From NCBI GenBank assembly GCA_003534295.1, contig DPDV01000001.1:1-64000 (forward strand): a stretch of 64,000 nucleotides of DNA, in the 5' to 3' direction. The notes below the pieces were generated by a model that ran no database searches, had not been told where the DNA came from, and was given only the letters and a program-made list of their open reading frames with translations. This DNA comes from Clostridiales bacterium. GTDB lineage: Bacteria > Bacillota > Clostridia > TANB77 > CAG-508. Shown here piece after piece: positions 1 through 9,415 of this stretch. The stretch's first letter is position 1. The number at the start of each line of letters is the position of its first letter. The position numbers and the translations under genes were made by a program.

Positions 1-20
1 GTCAATATTTTACCTCCTGT
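1..20 (-). promoter_or_regulatory. Ribosome-binding site facing out of the window
   Basis: Read on the minus strand, bases 12-18 give AGGAGGT, followed by an AT-rich spacer. A gene transcribed leftward probably starts at the TTG at 5-3 or just outside the window. No coding sequence of it can be read here. It would be divergent from pflB. Confidence 0.4.
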
Positions 21-155
21 TTAATTATCCATTTTGGTTATATTTAAAATTGCTTATTGTTCTCGCTTTCAAAAGTTATAAAAGAAATTTAAATTTGTTC
101 AAATAAATTTGTTTTTTATGGTAACACTAATTTATAGAAATATTGATTTAAATTG

Positions 156-184
156 TTGATATTTATTGTGTTTTATGTTATGCT
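156..184 (+). promoter_or_regulatory. Sigma-A type promoter for pflB
   Basis: TTGATA at 156-161 and TATGCT at 179-184 are separated by 17 bases, close to the housekeeping consensus. The predicted transcript would start about 45 bases before the pflB start codon. I saw no clear Rex or FNR palindrome around it. Confidence 0.45.
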
Positions 185-236
185 TATATGACTATAGATG
201 TTTTTAGCATCTAAATTAAAAAAGGAGGGAATTTAT

Positions 237-2480
237 ATGGATTTTAAACAATGGAGAAATTTTAACACAACAGGAGAATGGACTAAAGAAATAGATGTTA
301 GAGGCTTTATACAGGCTAACTATACTCCTTATGAGGGTGACTCTAATTTTTTAACATCTCCTACAGAAAAAACAAAGAAATTATGGAATAAGGTTTTAGA
401 CCTTTATAAAAAAGAAACAGAAAATAATGGGGTTCTTGATGTAGATGTAAAAACTCCATCTTCTATAAATGCTTATGAACCTGGATATGTTGACAAAAGC
501 TTAGAGGAAATTGTAGGATTTCAAACAGATGCTCCTTTAAAAAGGGCTATTATGCCTAATGGTGGTATTAGAATTGTAGAGAAATCTTGCGAAAGCTATG
601 GTTATAAAGTTGATGAAAATATAGAATACATCTATCATAATTTAAGAAGAACACATAATGACGGTGTTTTTGCCGTATATACACCTGATGTAAGAGCTGC
701 AAGAAGTTCTCACTTAATTACTGGGCTTCCAGATGGTTATGGTCGTGGAAGAATTATTGGCGATTACAGAAGAGTAGCTTTATATGGTGTAGATGTATTA
801 ATTGAAGAAAAAAAGAGAGAATTAGATATTTTAGATAGTGATGAATTTGTTGATTCAATTATTAAAAATAGAGAAGAAGTCCATGACCAAATTCTAGCTT
901 TAGAGGATTTAAAGAAAATGGCTTTAAAATATGGTTTTGATATTTCTGTTCCTGCCTCAAATGCTAAAGAGGCATTTCAGTGGTTATATTTTGGATATCT
1001 AGGTGCTATAAAAGACCAAAATGGTGCTGCTATGAGTTTGGGAAGAACTACTACTTTCTTAGATATATATGTAGAAAGAGATTTAAATGAAGGAACATTA
1101 TCTGAATCTCTTGCACAGGAATTGATGGATCAATTTGTTATGAAATTAAGAATGGTTAGATTTTTAAGAGCACCTGAATATAATGCCTTATTTAGTGGAG
1201 ACCCTGTTTGGGTTACAGAAGCTTTAGGTGGAATGGGTATTGATGGTAGAACTTTAGTTACTAAAAATTCTTTTAGAATGCTACACACATTAGTAAACTT
1301 AGGACCTGCCCCTGAACCAAACCTAACTGTTTTATGGTCAAAAAATTTACCTGAAGGATTTAAAAAATTCTGTGCAGATATTTCTATAAAAACATCTTCT
1401 ATTCAATATGAAAATGATGATTTAATGAGAGCGACCTTGGGTGATGACTATGGAATAGCTTGTTGTGTTTCTGCTATGAAAATTGGTAAACAAATGCAAT
1501 TCTTTGGAGCAAGAGCAAATCTTGGAAAGACTCTTTTATATGCTATTAATGGTGGTAGAGATGAAAAGAGCGGTGTTCAAATAACTCCTGAATTTGCTCC
1601 TATTACTTCTGAATATTTAAATTATGATGAAGTTATGGAAAAATTTGATAATATGATGGACTATGTTGCTAAAATATATATTAAGGCTCTAAATGCAATT
1701 CATTATATGCATGATAAATATTCTTATGAAGCCTTAGAAATGGCTTTACATGATAGTGAAAGAAATATTTTAAGGACAATGGCTTGTGGAATTGCTGGTC
1801 TTTCTGTTGTTGCAGATTCACTTTCTGCTATAAAATATGCTAAAGTTAAAGTTATTCGTGATGATACAGGTCTTGCTGTTGATTATCAAATAGACGGAGA
1901 TTTTCCTAAATATGGTAATGATGATGACAGAGTTGATAGCATAGCTGTTGATGTTGTTAAAAGATTTATGAAAAAGTTAGAAAAACATCAAACTTATAGA
2001 AATTCAAGAGCTACATTATCTATTTTAACAATTACTTCTAATGTGGTATATGGAAAAGCTACTGGTGCAACTCCTGATGGCAGAGCAGCTGGAGAGCCTT
2101 TCGGACCAGGCGCAAACCCATTACATGGTAGAGATGTAAATGGTGCATTAGCTGTAATGAATACAATAGCAAAATTGCCTTATGAATATTCTGAAGACGG
2201 AATATCTTTCACATTCTCTATTACACCTAATACTTTAGGTAAAGATGAAGATACAAAGGTAAATAATTTGGTAAATATGTTAGATGGATTCTTTATGCAA
2301 ACTGGTCATCATATAAATGTAAATGTTTTTGATAGAGCTTTATTAAAAGATGCTATGGAACATCCAGAAAAATATCCACAACTTACAATTCGTGTTTCTG
2401 GATATGCTGTAAACTTTACAAAATTAACAAGAGAACAACAATTAGATGTTATAAATAGAACAATTCATGAAAGAATTTAA
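237..2480 (+). CDS. pflB: Formate C-acetyltransferase (pyruvate formate-lyase)
   Basis: This cytosolic glycyl-radical enzyme converts pyruvate and CoA to acetyl-CoA and formate in anaerobic fermentation. The start at 237 follows AAGGAGGGA with normal spacing and gives 747 residues, the usual family length; an ATG at 198 has no ribosome-binding site. The active-site Cys-Cys pair lies in GIACCVSAM, and the radical glycine is in RVSGYAV near the C-terminus. The activase gene follows 42 bases downstream, so the two form one operon ending at a strong hairpin. All key residues are present, so it should be functional. Confidence 0.98.
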   Translation: MDFKQWRNFNTTGEWTKEIDVRGFIQANYTPYEGDSNFLTSPTEKTKKLWNKVLDLYKKETENNGVLDVDVKTPSSINAYEPGYVDKSLEEIVGFQTDAPLKRAIMPNGGIRIVEKSCESYGYKVDENIEYIYHNLRRTHNDGVFAVYTPDVRAARSSHLITGLPDGYGRGRIIGDYRRVALYGVDVLIEEKKRELDILDSDEFVDSIIKNREEVHDQILALEDLKKMALKYGFDISVPASNAKEAFQWLYFGYLGAIKDQNGAAMSLGRTTTFLDIYVERDLNEGTLSESLAQELMDQFVMKLRMVRFLRAPEYNALFSGDPVWVTEALGGMGIDGRTLVTKNSFRMLHTLVNLGPAPEPNLTVLWSKNLPEGFKKFCADISIKTSSIQYENDDLMRATLGDDYGIACCVSAMKIGKQMQFFGARANLGKTLLYAINGGRDEKSGVQITPEFAPITSEYLNYDEVMEKFDNMMDYVAKIYIKALNAIHYMHDKYSYEALEMALHDSERNILRTMACGIAGLSVVADSLSAIKYAKVKVIRDDTGLAVDYQIDGDFPKYGNDDDRVDSIAVDVVKRFMKKLEKHQTYRNSRATLSILTITSNVVYGKATGATPDGRAAGEPFGPGANPLHGRDVNGALAVMNTIAKLPYEYSEDGISFTFSITPNTLGKDEDTKVNNLVNMLDGFFMQTGHHINVNVFDRALLKDAMEHPEKYPQLTIRVSGYAVNFTKLTREQQLDVINRTIHERI

Positions 2481-2522
2481 ACATTTTAATTTGTTCCTTT
2501 TAAGAAGGGAATGATATTAATT

Positions 2523-3242
2523 ATGGATAGTAAACTTGCCAGAATACACTCTTTTGAGACTTTTGGAACAGTTGATGGACCTGGAATAAGGTTTATAATC
2601 TTTATGCAGGGTTGTTCCTTAAAGTGTAAATATTGTCAAAACAGAGATACTTGGGCATTAGATGCTGGTATGCAATATTCAGTTGATGAACTTATATCAA
2701 AAATTGGAAGGTATAAAAATTATTTTATACCTTCTGGTGGTGGTGTAACTGTTAGTGGAGGAGAACCTCTTTTACAGATGGATTTTTTAATAGAATTATT
2801 TACTAAATTGAAAAGGCAAAATATTCATACAGCAATTGATACTTCTGGCTCATTTCCTCTTACAGATAGGTTAAAAGCGCTTATTGATTTGACTGATTTA
2901 TTTTTGTTAGATATAAAATGTATAAATGATGAAATTTGCAAAGATTTAACAGGAGTTTCTAATAAGTTAGAACTGGATTTTGCTAAATATCTAAGTTCAA
3001 TTGGAAAAGATATGTGGATAAGACAAGTTCTTGTACCTGGATATACTGATAAAGAAGAAGATTTGCTGAATTTAAAGCAATTTTTGTCTGAATTGAAAAC
3101 TGTTAGAAAAGTTGAGATTTTGCCATATCATGATATGGGTAAATATAAATGGGAACAACTTGGTTGTAAATACGAATTAGAAGGAGTACGCTTAGCAACA
3201 CCTGAAGATGTAGAACGTGCAAAAGAAATTCTTAATATTTAA
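2523..3242 (+). CDS. pflA: Pyruvate formate-lyase activating enzyme (radical SAM)
   Basis: The product is a radical SAM activase that abstracts hydrogen from the PflB glycine to install the radical. The CX3CX2C cluster motif is visible as CSLKCKYC near residues 30-40, preceded by HSFETFGTVDGPGIRF, typical of the family. I chose ATG 2523 (239 residues), not 2511: the purine-rich AAGAAGGGA at 2502-2510 abuts 2511 but lies about 12 bases before 2523, and homologues begin near this residue. It closes the pfl operon. Confidence 0.96.
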   Translation: MDSKLARIHSFETFGTVDGPGIRFIIFMQGCSLKCKYCQNRDTWALDAGMQYSVDELISKIGRYKNYFIPSGGGVTVSGGEPLLQMDFLIELFTKLKRQNIHTAIDTSGSFPLTDRLKALIDLTDLFLLDIKCINDEICKDLTGVSNKLELDFAKYLSSIGKDMWIRQVLVPGYTDKEEDLLNLKQFLSELKTVRKVEILPYHDMGKYKWEQLGCKYELEGVRLATPEDVERAKEILNI

Positions 3243-3247
3243 ATAGA

Positions 3248-3280
3248 GGAGCTGCGAAAATAACTTTCGTAGCTCCCCTT
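3248..3280 (+). terminator. Intrinsic terminator of the pfl operon
   Basis: A 12-base stem (3248-3259 with 3265-3276, one G-U pair) with a 5-base loop is followed by CCTTTT. It starts 5 bases after the pflA stop. Confidence 0.85.
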
Positions 3281-3297
3281 TTGGAAGGAGGAGAACA

Positions 3298-3385
3298 CAT
3301 AGGCATGCATTAGCAACTTGATAACCCACCAGCCAGAGCTATGCCTATGATGATTACCGCAATGGCCATCCACATTAGGATGGCC
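3298..3385. repeat. Two perfect inverted repeats in a GC-richer patch
   Basis: CATAGGCAT at 3298-3306 pairs exactly with ATGCCTATG at 3341-3349. GGCCATCC at 3364-3371 pairs exactly with GGATGGCC at 3378-3385 across a 6-base loop. Both overlap the small minus-strand ORF at 3310-3432. RNA from either strand could fold here. The local base composition is clearly richer in GC than the surroundings. Confidence 0.6.
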
Positions 3386-3432
3386 AAAATCCTAAATAAG
3401 ATATTTACTATTGTCATAAAGACCCGCCACAT
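3310..3432 (-). CDS. Small hydrophobic membrane peptide, 40 aa, unknown
   Basis: This is a complete 40-codon ORF. It starts at ATG 3432 behind AAAGGAG about 12 bases upstream and stops with TAA at 3310. After MWRVFMT nearly every residue to position 36 is hydrophobic, ending in ALAGGLSSC, so one membrane-spanning helix is expected. Its codons (GCC, ATC, CTG, GCG, GGC) are unlike those of its AT-rich neighbours. It lies between two convergent genes and contains inverted repeats. I do not recognise a family. A small-membrane-toxin type is possible but is only inference, and the locus may instead be a structured RNA. Confidence 0.45.
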   Translation of the reverse strand: MWRVFMTIVNILFRILAILMWMAIAVIIIGIALAGGLSSC

Positions 3433-3508
3433 ATCTTTTTCTTTCTCCTTTCTGCTTTTTTGATGTTTCCATTATATATCATATTATGTTGTATTGCAAT
3501 TACTTTTA

Positions 3509-4297
3509 TCAAATCTTTTCTGTTCTTACATATTCATATACTATTATTGCTGTTGCGACAGATGCATTTAGGCTTTCTGTCTTTCCTAACATTGGGATTT
3601 TTACTTTTGTATCTGCCATTTCTTGTATTTCCTTTGATACACCATTTGCTTCGTTTCCTATTACTATTACCTTTTTGTTATATTTTATATCATATATGCT
3701 TTTTTCTGTATCTAACGATGTTACAATAACATCAAATTTGTGCTTTTTTATTTCTTTTAATGTTGTTTCTAATTCTGCTGTTTCTATTATATTTACTCTA
3801 AATATCGCTCCCATTGTTGAACGTACAACCTTAGGATTATAGCAATCTGCTGTATCTGCAGACACTATTATTTGTTTTAAATTTGCACTATCTACTGTTC
3901 TTAATATTGTTCCTAAATTGCCTGGGTCTTGTATACCATCCAAAGCAATAATTATATCTTCTGAGTAGTCTATTTGCCCTTGTTTACAGCCTTTTTCTAT
4001 TATTGCCAGTATGCCCTGTGGTGCCTTTACATCTGATATTTGGGTAAATATTTTTTCTGTTACATATATACATTCATATTTTGCTATTTCGTATAATAGG
4101 TTTTTGTCTATTGTTCCATCAACCAGGCATTCTTCGCATATTACTATTAATTTAATGTTTGCTTTTTCTATAATTGCTTCTTTTATTAATTTAATTCCTT
4201 CAATTATATATTGATTATTTATGTCTCTATATTTTTTTTCTTTTAGTTTTTTAATGTTTTTTATTAATTCATTATCTTTACTTGAAATTATATTCAT
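3509..4297 (-). CDS. SpoU-family RNA 2'-O-methyltransferase (TrmH/RlmB-like)
   Basis: The product is a SPOUT-class methyltransferase that methylates ribose in rRNA or tRNA; the exact target is not readable. The C-terminal half carries the SpoU motifs: ALDGIQDPGNLGTILRT (motif 1), VIVIGNEANGVS (motif 2) and IPMLGKTESLNASVA (motif 3), which form the trefoil-knot SAM site. The N-terminal part is the usual substrate-binding domain. The start is ATG 4297 behind AAGGAG; the upstream in-frame TTG overlaps this site and is rejected. The protein has 262 residues, normal for the family. It lies downstream of mfd on the same strand. Confidence 0.9.
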   Translation of the reverse strand: MNIISSKDNELIKNIKKLKEKKYRDINNQYIIEGIKLIKEAIIEKANIKLIVICEECLVDGTIDKNLLYEIAKYECIYVTEKIFTQISDVKAPQGILAIIEKGCKQGQIDYSEDIIIALDGIQDPGNLGTILRTVDSANLKQIIVSADTADCYNPKVVRSTMGAIFRVNIIETAELETTLKEIKKHKFDVIVTSLDTEKSIYDIKYNKKVIVIGNEANGVSKEIQEMADTKVKIPMLGKTESLNASVATAIIVYEYVRTEKI

Positions 4298-4311
4298 TTT
4301 TCTCTCCTTCA

Positions 4312-4400
4312 AGATAGGCAGGCGATTAAAATCGCCCCTACACTTTGTAATTCACTTTGCTCTGCTCAAGATGGGCGGACGATTAAAATCGCCCCTACAT
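4312..4400. repeat. Two tandem copies of the GGGCGATT palindromic repeat
   Basis: Two similar units of about 35 bases begin at 4311 and 4367 (CAAGAT, then a GGC-rich stretch). Each contains CGATTAAAATCGCCCC followed by TACA, at 4323-4342 and 4379-4398. The second copy contains the TAG stop codon of mfd (4395-4397). Related copies occur at six other places in the window. Confidence 0.85.
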
Positions 4401-7400
4401 TGAGGATGTTGTGCAATTTTGTATATATGTTAAAAATTCCTTTATCTCCTCTATTATTTTGCTTCCAATTGTTACTGTTACATATGGTTCTATTCCTGTA
4501 GAAAATCTTATATTGGTATTATATTTTTTTATTAGCTTATCCACAATTTCTGGATTAAATTTTGCTTTGTCAAAGTAAAATACAACCTTTTCTTTTCTTT
4601 GCGATATTTTTATTACATTAGCAACTCTACACAAATTTTTAATCCTTGCAATTTCAATTAAATTTTCTAATTCTGAAGGCATATGTCCATATCTATCTAT
4701 AATTTCGTCTATTACGTTTTGTATATCTTCTTCTGTTCTACATAACGCAATATTTTGATATATTTCTATTTTTTGACTATTATTATCAATAAAGCTATCT
4801 GGTATATAACTTGAAACATCTATATCTATTTGTATATCTTGTTCTTCTTTTACTTCTATGCCTTGTATTTCTTTTACAACTTCATCTAGCAATCTGCAAT
4901 ATGTATCATAACCAACTTGCTCCATATGTCCATGTTGTATTTCTCCTAATAAACTTCCTGCTCCTCTTATTTCTAAGTCTCTCATTGCTATTTTAAAACC
5001 AGAACCAAATTCTGTAAACTCTTTTATTGCTTTTAACCTTTTATCTGCTACCTCTGATAGCAATTTTTCTCTTTTATATGTTATATATGCATATGCCTGT
5101 CTGTCGCTTCTTCCAACTCTACCCCTTATTTGATATAATTGTGCCAATCCCAATCTATCTGCATTTTCAACTATTATGGTATTTGCATTTGGTATATCTA
5201 TTCCTGATTCTAATATTGTTGTACATACAAGTACATTTATTTTCTTTTGTATAAAGTCAAGCATTATTTGCTCTAATTCTTTACCTGTCATTTTTCCATG
5301 TGCAAATCCTACTTTTGCTTCTGGCACAAGTTTAGATACTTCATTTGCCTTTTTCTCTATACCTTCTACTTTATTATATAAATAAAATACCTGACCGTTT
5401 CTTTCAAGTTCCCTTGTTATAGCTTCTTTTATAACTTCATCATCATATTCTAATACATAAGTTTGAACAGGTCTTCTATTTTGTGGTGGCTCATATATTA
5501 CTGACATATCTCTAATTCCCAATATAGACATATGTAATGTTCTTGGTATTGGAGTTGCTGTCATTGTTAATACATCAACACTATTTTTTAATTGCTTTAT
5601 TTTTTCTTTGTCTTTTACTCCAAATCTATGCTCTTCGTCTATAATAAGTAGTCCCAAATCTTTAAATTCTACATCCTTGCTTAAAATCCTATGTGTTCCT
5701 ACTACAATATCAACTTCCCCTAATTTTAATTTTTTTATAACGTCTTCCTGCTCTTTTGTTGTTCTAAATCTATTTAATAATTCCACATTTATGGCATATC
5801 CACTCATTCTGTTTTTAAATTCTTCATATTGTTGGTTTGCTAATACTGTTGTTGGTACAAGATATGCTACTTGTTTTTGATCCATAACAGCTTTAAACGC
5901 TAGCCTTATTGCTACCTCTGTTTTACCATATCCAACATCTCCACAAAGTAGCCTATCCATTGGTCTTGGCTGTTCCATATCTTTTTTTCCTTCTTCTATA
6001 CATCTTAGCTGGTCATCTGTTTCTTTATATGGAAATTCGTCCTCAAATTGTTTTTGCCATTCATTATCTTTTGAAAATGCAAATCCCTGCATTTTTTGTC
6101 TTTTAGCATATAATTCTATTAAATCCCTTGCAACTTCTCTTAAATTATTTTTTACTCTACTTTTAGTATTTTCCCACTCTTTGCCACCTAGTCTATTTAG
6201 TCTTGGCTCTCTATCTCCTCCACCTATATATTTCCTGACTGTATCCAATGAATTGGTTGGCACATATAGAACGTCTTCATCTTTATATTTTATTTTAATA
6301 TAATCTTTGGTTATTTTATCTGCTGTAATTGTATTTATTCCCACAAATTCCCCTATACCATACGATTTGTGAACTACGTAATCACCAGCTTTTAGATCTG
6401 CATATACTACTTTTTGCGCCTCTTTAAATGCATTTGAACTTTTTTTCTTTTTAGGTGCCTGCTCAAAACCTTCTCCCATATTTATTACTACAAGGTTTAA
6501 ATCGTAATTTTCAAATCCTGCAGATACATTTCCTGTTGTAACTATTACTTCTCCATTTTCTATTTTGTTTATTTTTTCTAAATATTTATGCTGAATCAGT
6601 TTTTCATTTAGCAGATTTAATATTTTTTTACAGGTATTTTGTATACCACCTAATATTAATACCTTTTTGTTGTCAGCTATATATTTTTTTATATCTGATA
6701 TTACTATGTCTACCTCTGACTTGAAAAAGTTTATCTCTCTATACCTAAACTCATATCTGTTCTGATGTGTATAAGCATTATTTTCCTGTAAATATATTGT
6801 TTGCAAATTTTTTAAATCATATTCAAATTCACTAATGTTTCTTATTGCCTCTGGGACAAACTTTTCTTTTTCTGTTAATGATTCTATCAAATTGTTATTG
6901 TCTAATATTATATTATTTTTTCTAGCTTCCACTTTGGTGTTTTCATCTATAAATAATATGTATTTATTATTTATATAATCTAAAATGGTACTTTGCTCTT
7001 CGTAAAATTCATTAAAATATTTATCTATTTTACTTATATATGAACCATTTTTTATTGTTTCTATATCTGCTAAATCATCATAAGCTTCTTGTATCCTTTT
7101 ACATACCTTTACTAAATCTTCTACAATAAATTCATGAGCTGGATTTATTAGAATTTCTTGTATCATTTCTGTAGATCTTTGGGACGAGATATTAAAATAT
7201 CTTATAGAATCAACTTCGTCTCCCCAAAACTCTATTCTTATACCTTGTTTTTCTGTTAAGCCTATGTCTATTATTCCGCCTCTTACACTAAATTGCCCTT
7301 TATTTTCTACTAAATCGTTTCTGTCATATCCAAGTTGTATTAAATTTTGTTTTATCTCCTCTAAATTGTATGTATTTCCTACTTTAAATTGAATTACATA

Positions 7401-7805
7401 CTTATATAGTAATTCTTTAGAAATCATTTTTTGCATTAGTGCTTCTATTGTTGTTATTATTATTTCTGCCTTATTTTGCTTTATTTTATTTAAAACTTCT
7501 ATTCTTTCATATGGTACATCCTTACTTTCAGCTTCATAGTCATATGCCACTATCTCTCTTTTAGGAAAATAATCTACATTTGTAGTAAAATATTTTAAAT
7601 CATTTAATAATTTTTTTGCTTTTATTTCATTGTATGTGATAATTAAGATAGGTCTTTTATTTTCTTCTGCAGTTGCACTTATTATTTGAGCTTTTCCCAC
7701 GTCAGTTAAGCCCGATAATTCTATCGGACTTATTTTATTTTTTATGTTTGTACTATATTCTATAAATTTTTTGTTGTTTCTTAATTCTTGTATTAGGTAT
7801 TTCAT
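4395..7805 (-). CDS. mfd: Transcription-repair coupling factor
   Basis: Mfd removes RNA polymerase stalled at DNA lesions and recruits UvrA. Domains in order are the UvrB-like N-terminal region, the CarD-like RNA polymerase interaction domain (AGDYVVHKSYGIGEFVGI, near residues 490-510), the RecG-like translocase with Walker A LLCGDVGYGKTEVA and Walker B IIDEEHRFG, and the C-terminal TRCF domain. I start it at ATG 7805, preceded by GGGAG; the ATG at 7835 has no ribosome-binding site. The length, 1136 residues, is normal. The last residues and the stop codon fall in a dispersed repeat, so the C-terminus was probably altered by repeat insertion. Confidence 0.97.
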   Translation of the reverse strand: MKYLIQELRNNKKFIEYSTNIKNKISPIELSGLTDVGKAQIISATAEENKRPILIITYNEIKAKKLLNDLKYFTTNVDYFPKREIVAYDYEAESKDVPYERIEVLNKIKQNKAEIIITTIEALMQKMISKELLYKYVIQFKVGNTYNLEEIKQNLIQLGYDRNDLVENKGQFSVRGGIIDIGLTEKQGIRIEFWGDEVDSIRYFNISSQRSTEMIQEILINPAHEFIVEDLVKVCKRIQEAYDDLADIETIKNGSYISKIDKYFNEFYEEQSTILDYINNKYILFIDENTKVEARKNNIILDNNNLIESLTEKEKFVPEAIRNISEFEYDLKNLQTIYLQENNAYTHQNRYEFRYREINFFKSEVDIVISDIKKYIADNKKVLILGGIQNTCKKILNLLNEKLIQHKYLEKINKIENGEVIVTTGNVSAGFENYDLNLVVINMGEGFEQAPKKKKSSNAFKEAQKVVYADLKAGDYVVHKSYGIGEFVGINTITADKITKDYIKIKYKDEDVLYVPTNSLDTVRKYIGGGDREPRLNRLGGKEWENTKSRVKNNLREVARDLIELYAKRQKMQGFAFSKDNEWQKQFEDEFPYKETDDQLRCIEEGKKDMEQPRPMDRLLCGDVGYGKTEVAIRLAFKAVMDQKQVAYLVPTTVLANQQYEEFKNRMSGYAINVELLNRFRTTKEQEDVIKKLKLGEVDIVVGTHRILSKDVEFKDLGLLIIDEEHRFGVKDKEKIKQLKNSVDVLTMTATPIPRTLHMSILGIRDMSVIYEPPQNRRPVQTYVLEYDDEVIKEAITRELERNGQVFYLYNKVEGIEKKANEVSKLVPEAKVGFAHGKMTGKELEQIMLDFIQKKINVLVCTTILESGIDIPNANTIIVENADRLGLAQLYQIRGRVGRSDRQAYAYITYKREKLLSEVADKRLKAIKEFTEFGSGFKIAMRDLEIRGAGSLLGEIQHGHMEQVGYDTYCRLLDEVVKEIQGIEVKEEQDIQIDIDVSSYIPDSFIDNNSQKIEIYQNIALCRTEEDIQNVIDEIIDRYGHMPSELENLIEIARIKNLCRVANVIKISQRKEKVVFYFDKAKFNPEIVDKLIKKYNTNIRFSTGIEPYVTVTIGSKIIEEIKEFLTYIQNCTTSSM

Positions 7806-7898
7806 TTTGTCAGCTCCCAATACATATATTACCATTTTTTTATCTAAAAATCAAGGGTACAGCAATCGATTATACTGTCATTTTATTTGATTCACGCA

Positions 7899-7927
7899 GT
7901 ATTTTTTATATCTTAATGGCATAATTT
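7899..7927 (+). promoter_or_regulatory. Possible sigma-E promoter for ylbJ
   Basis: GTATTTT at 7899-7905 and CATAATTT at 7920-7927 are 14 bases apart, resembling the mother-cell sigma-E pattern (ATATT-like, 14 bases, CATA). YlbJ is a sporulation protein, so such control is expected. The match is partial. Confidence 0.3.
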
Positions 7928-7968
7928 TTGTACTTTTTAATATCTATGTTTTGAGGGGGAATTGTATT

Positions 7969-9123
7969 ATGAAATCCAAAAAGTTTAATATTATATTAAT
8001 TTCACTAAAAAATACAATTATTCCTATAATTTTATGTAGTTTTATGATTTTTCTTATTTTATTTTCTACTTCTAATATAATAGCTGCTAAAAATGGACTT
8101 GAACTTTGGGCTACTACTGTTGTTCCTTCTCTTTTTCCTTTTTTATTTGCTACTGAATTATTAGGTAAAACCAAAATTGTACAATATTTAGGTAAAACCT
8201 TAAATAAAATTATGAGACCACTTTTTAATGTTCCTGGTGAAGGCTCTTTTGCATTTATTATGGGACTTATTAGTGGATATCCTGTAGGTGCTAAAATTGT
8301 AACAGATTTTAGAAATAATGGTATTTGCACTAAAGATGAGGGTAATAGACTGCTTGCATTTACAAATAATTCTGGGCCTTTATTTATTATTGGGACTGTT
8401 GGAATTGGTTTATTTGCTAATAAAAGTATTGGCTTATTACTTTTTATTACTCATTTTATGGCATGTATTACTGTTGGAGTTATTTTCAAGTTCTTTAGTA
8501 AGAATGATTTGCAGAATCTACCCCATAGTTCATATAAACCAAGTGTCAGTTCTTCTAACTCTATCTCAACTATACTTATGATAGGTTCATATGTGGTAAT
8601 ATTTTCTGTTGTTATTTCCATATTAAATCAATTACATATTTTAGATTTATTTTCTGTTGTGATTTCTCCATTGCTTTGCTTCTTTAATATAAATCTTTCG
8701 TTTGCTGTGCCTATATTATCTGGAATAATTGAACTTACAAATGGTATTAATTTAGTTTCTTTAGTACATGTAAAAGACATATCTACTAATATTGCTATTT
8801 GTGCATTTCTTCTTGGATTTGGTGGCATTTCTGTATGTCTACAAGTATATAGTATTATTTCTAAATCTGATTTATCTATAAAGAAATATATTATTGGTAA
8901 GTTTTTTCAAGGAGTTTTTGCTAGTATTTACACATTATTAGCTTTAAAATATATTCCTATTTTAAATTTGGATATTAAAGCTACTTTTGCTCCAATTTCT
9001 ACTTGTGTAACATATCCTATTAGTATTTTAGGTTTTAACAATTATTTTGTTTTGTTTGGTGTTTTATGTATTATTGTATGTTTTGTATTTTCTATTCCGT
9101 CTAAAAAAAGTAATAATTGTTAA
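7969..9123 (+). CDS. ylbJ: Sporulation integral membrane protein YlbJ
   Basis: This polytopic membrane protein carries the nucleoside-recognition/Gate domain found in YlbJ. Visible marks are ATTVVPSLFPFLFATELLG near residues 40-60, MGLISGYPVGAKI near residue 95, and EGNRLLAFTNNSGPLFIIG, all typical of the family, followed by several hydrophobic helices. In Bacillus the family is needed for spore maturation. The start is ATG 7969 behind GAGGGGGA; the upstream TTG at 7951 overlaps that site. The protein has 384 residues. A small unknown gene follows and probably shares the transcript. Confidence 0.9.
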   Translation: MKSKKFNIILISLKNTIIPIILCSFMIFLILFSTSNIIAAKNGLELWATTVVPSLFPFLFATELLGKTKIVQYLGKTLNKIMRPLFNVPGEGSFAFIMGLISGYPVGAKIVTDFRNNGICTKDEGNRLLAFTNNSGPLFIIGTVGIGLFANKSIGLLLFITHFMACITVGVIFKFFSKNDLQNLPHSSYKPSVSSSNSISTILMIGSYVVIFSVVISILNQLHILDLFSVVISPLLCFFNINLSFAVPILSGIIELTNGINLVSLVHVKDISTNIAICAFLLGFGGISVCLQVYSIISKSDLSIKKYIIGKFFQGVFASIYTLLALKYIPILNLDIKATFAPISTCVTYPISILGFNNYFVLFGVLCIIVCFVFSIPSKKSNNC

Positions 9124-9156
9124 ATTGCAGAATATTAATTATTAGGAGTGATGTTT

Positions 9157-9375
9157 ATGGATAAAAATATGGAAAATAATTTTTCTCCTTATATGAATTT
9201 TGATATTGGAGCTGATCCCCTTTTAGGCGAAAATCCTATGTTTAATCCCATTATGCAATATGAGCAAACTTATATGTACTACAGATGTTTATGTCAGCAA
9301 ATGGATTACAAAATAAAATGTAAGGAATATGAAAAATTGTGCGGAAATTCTCGTAACGAAAGAAGAGTAGAATAA
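9157..9375 (+). CDS. Small acidic/aromatic protein downstream of ylbJ, unknown
   Basis: The ORF encodes 72 residues from ATG 9157, with AGGAG 8 bases upstream; earlier GTG and ATG codons at 9148 and 9151 overlap the ribosome-binding site. The first half is rich in Asn, Pro, Met and Phe (MENNFSPYMNFDIG), the middle is Tyr- and Cys-rich (QTYMYYRCLCQQMDYKIKC), and the tail is basic. No signal peptide or membrane segment is seen. It sits 33 bases after ylbJ and before a hairpin, so a sporulation-stage role is possible, but this is inferred from position only. Confidence 0.6.
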   Translation: MDKNMENNFSPYMNFDIGADPLLGENPMFNPIMQYEQTYMYYRCLCQQMDYKIKCKEYEKLCGNSRNERRVE

Positions 9376-9380
9376 ACATT

Positions 9381-9406
9381 AATGGAGATGAATTAACATC
9401 TCCATT
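9381..9406 (+). terminator. Hairpin after the ylbJ unit
   Basis: A perfect 10-base stem (AATGGAGATG with CATCTCCATT) and a 6-base loop lie just after the stop at 9375. The U-run on the plus strand is poor (AGTATTTG). It also lies downstream of the minus-strand gene ending at 9416, so it may serve both directions. Confidence 0.65.
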
Positions 9407-9415
9407 AGTATTTGC

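Noticed and set aside
4221..4403. 60-codon plus-strand ORF ending GRLKSPLH
   Set aside because: It is antisense to the methyltransferase start and reads through two repeat copies; the repeated residues come from the repeat.
7944..8330. 128-codon ORF opposite ylbJ
   Set aside because: It is antisense to clear YlbJ motifs and has no ribosome-binding site. The many other long antisense frames, for example opposite mfd, pyrG, era and pth, are of the same kind.
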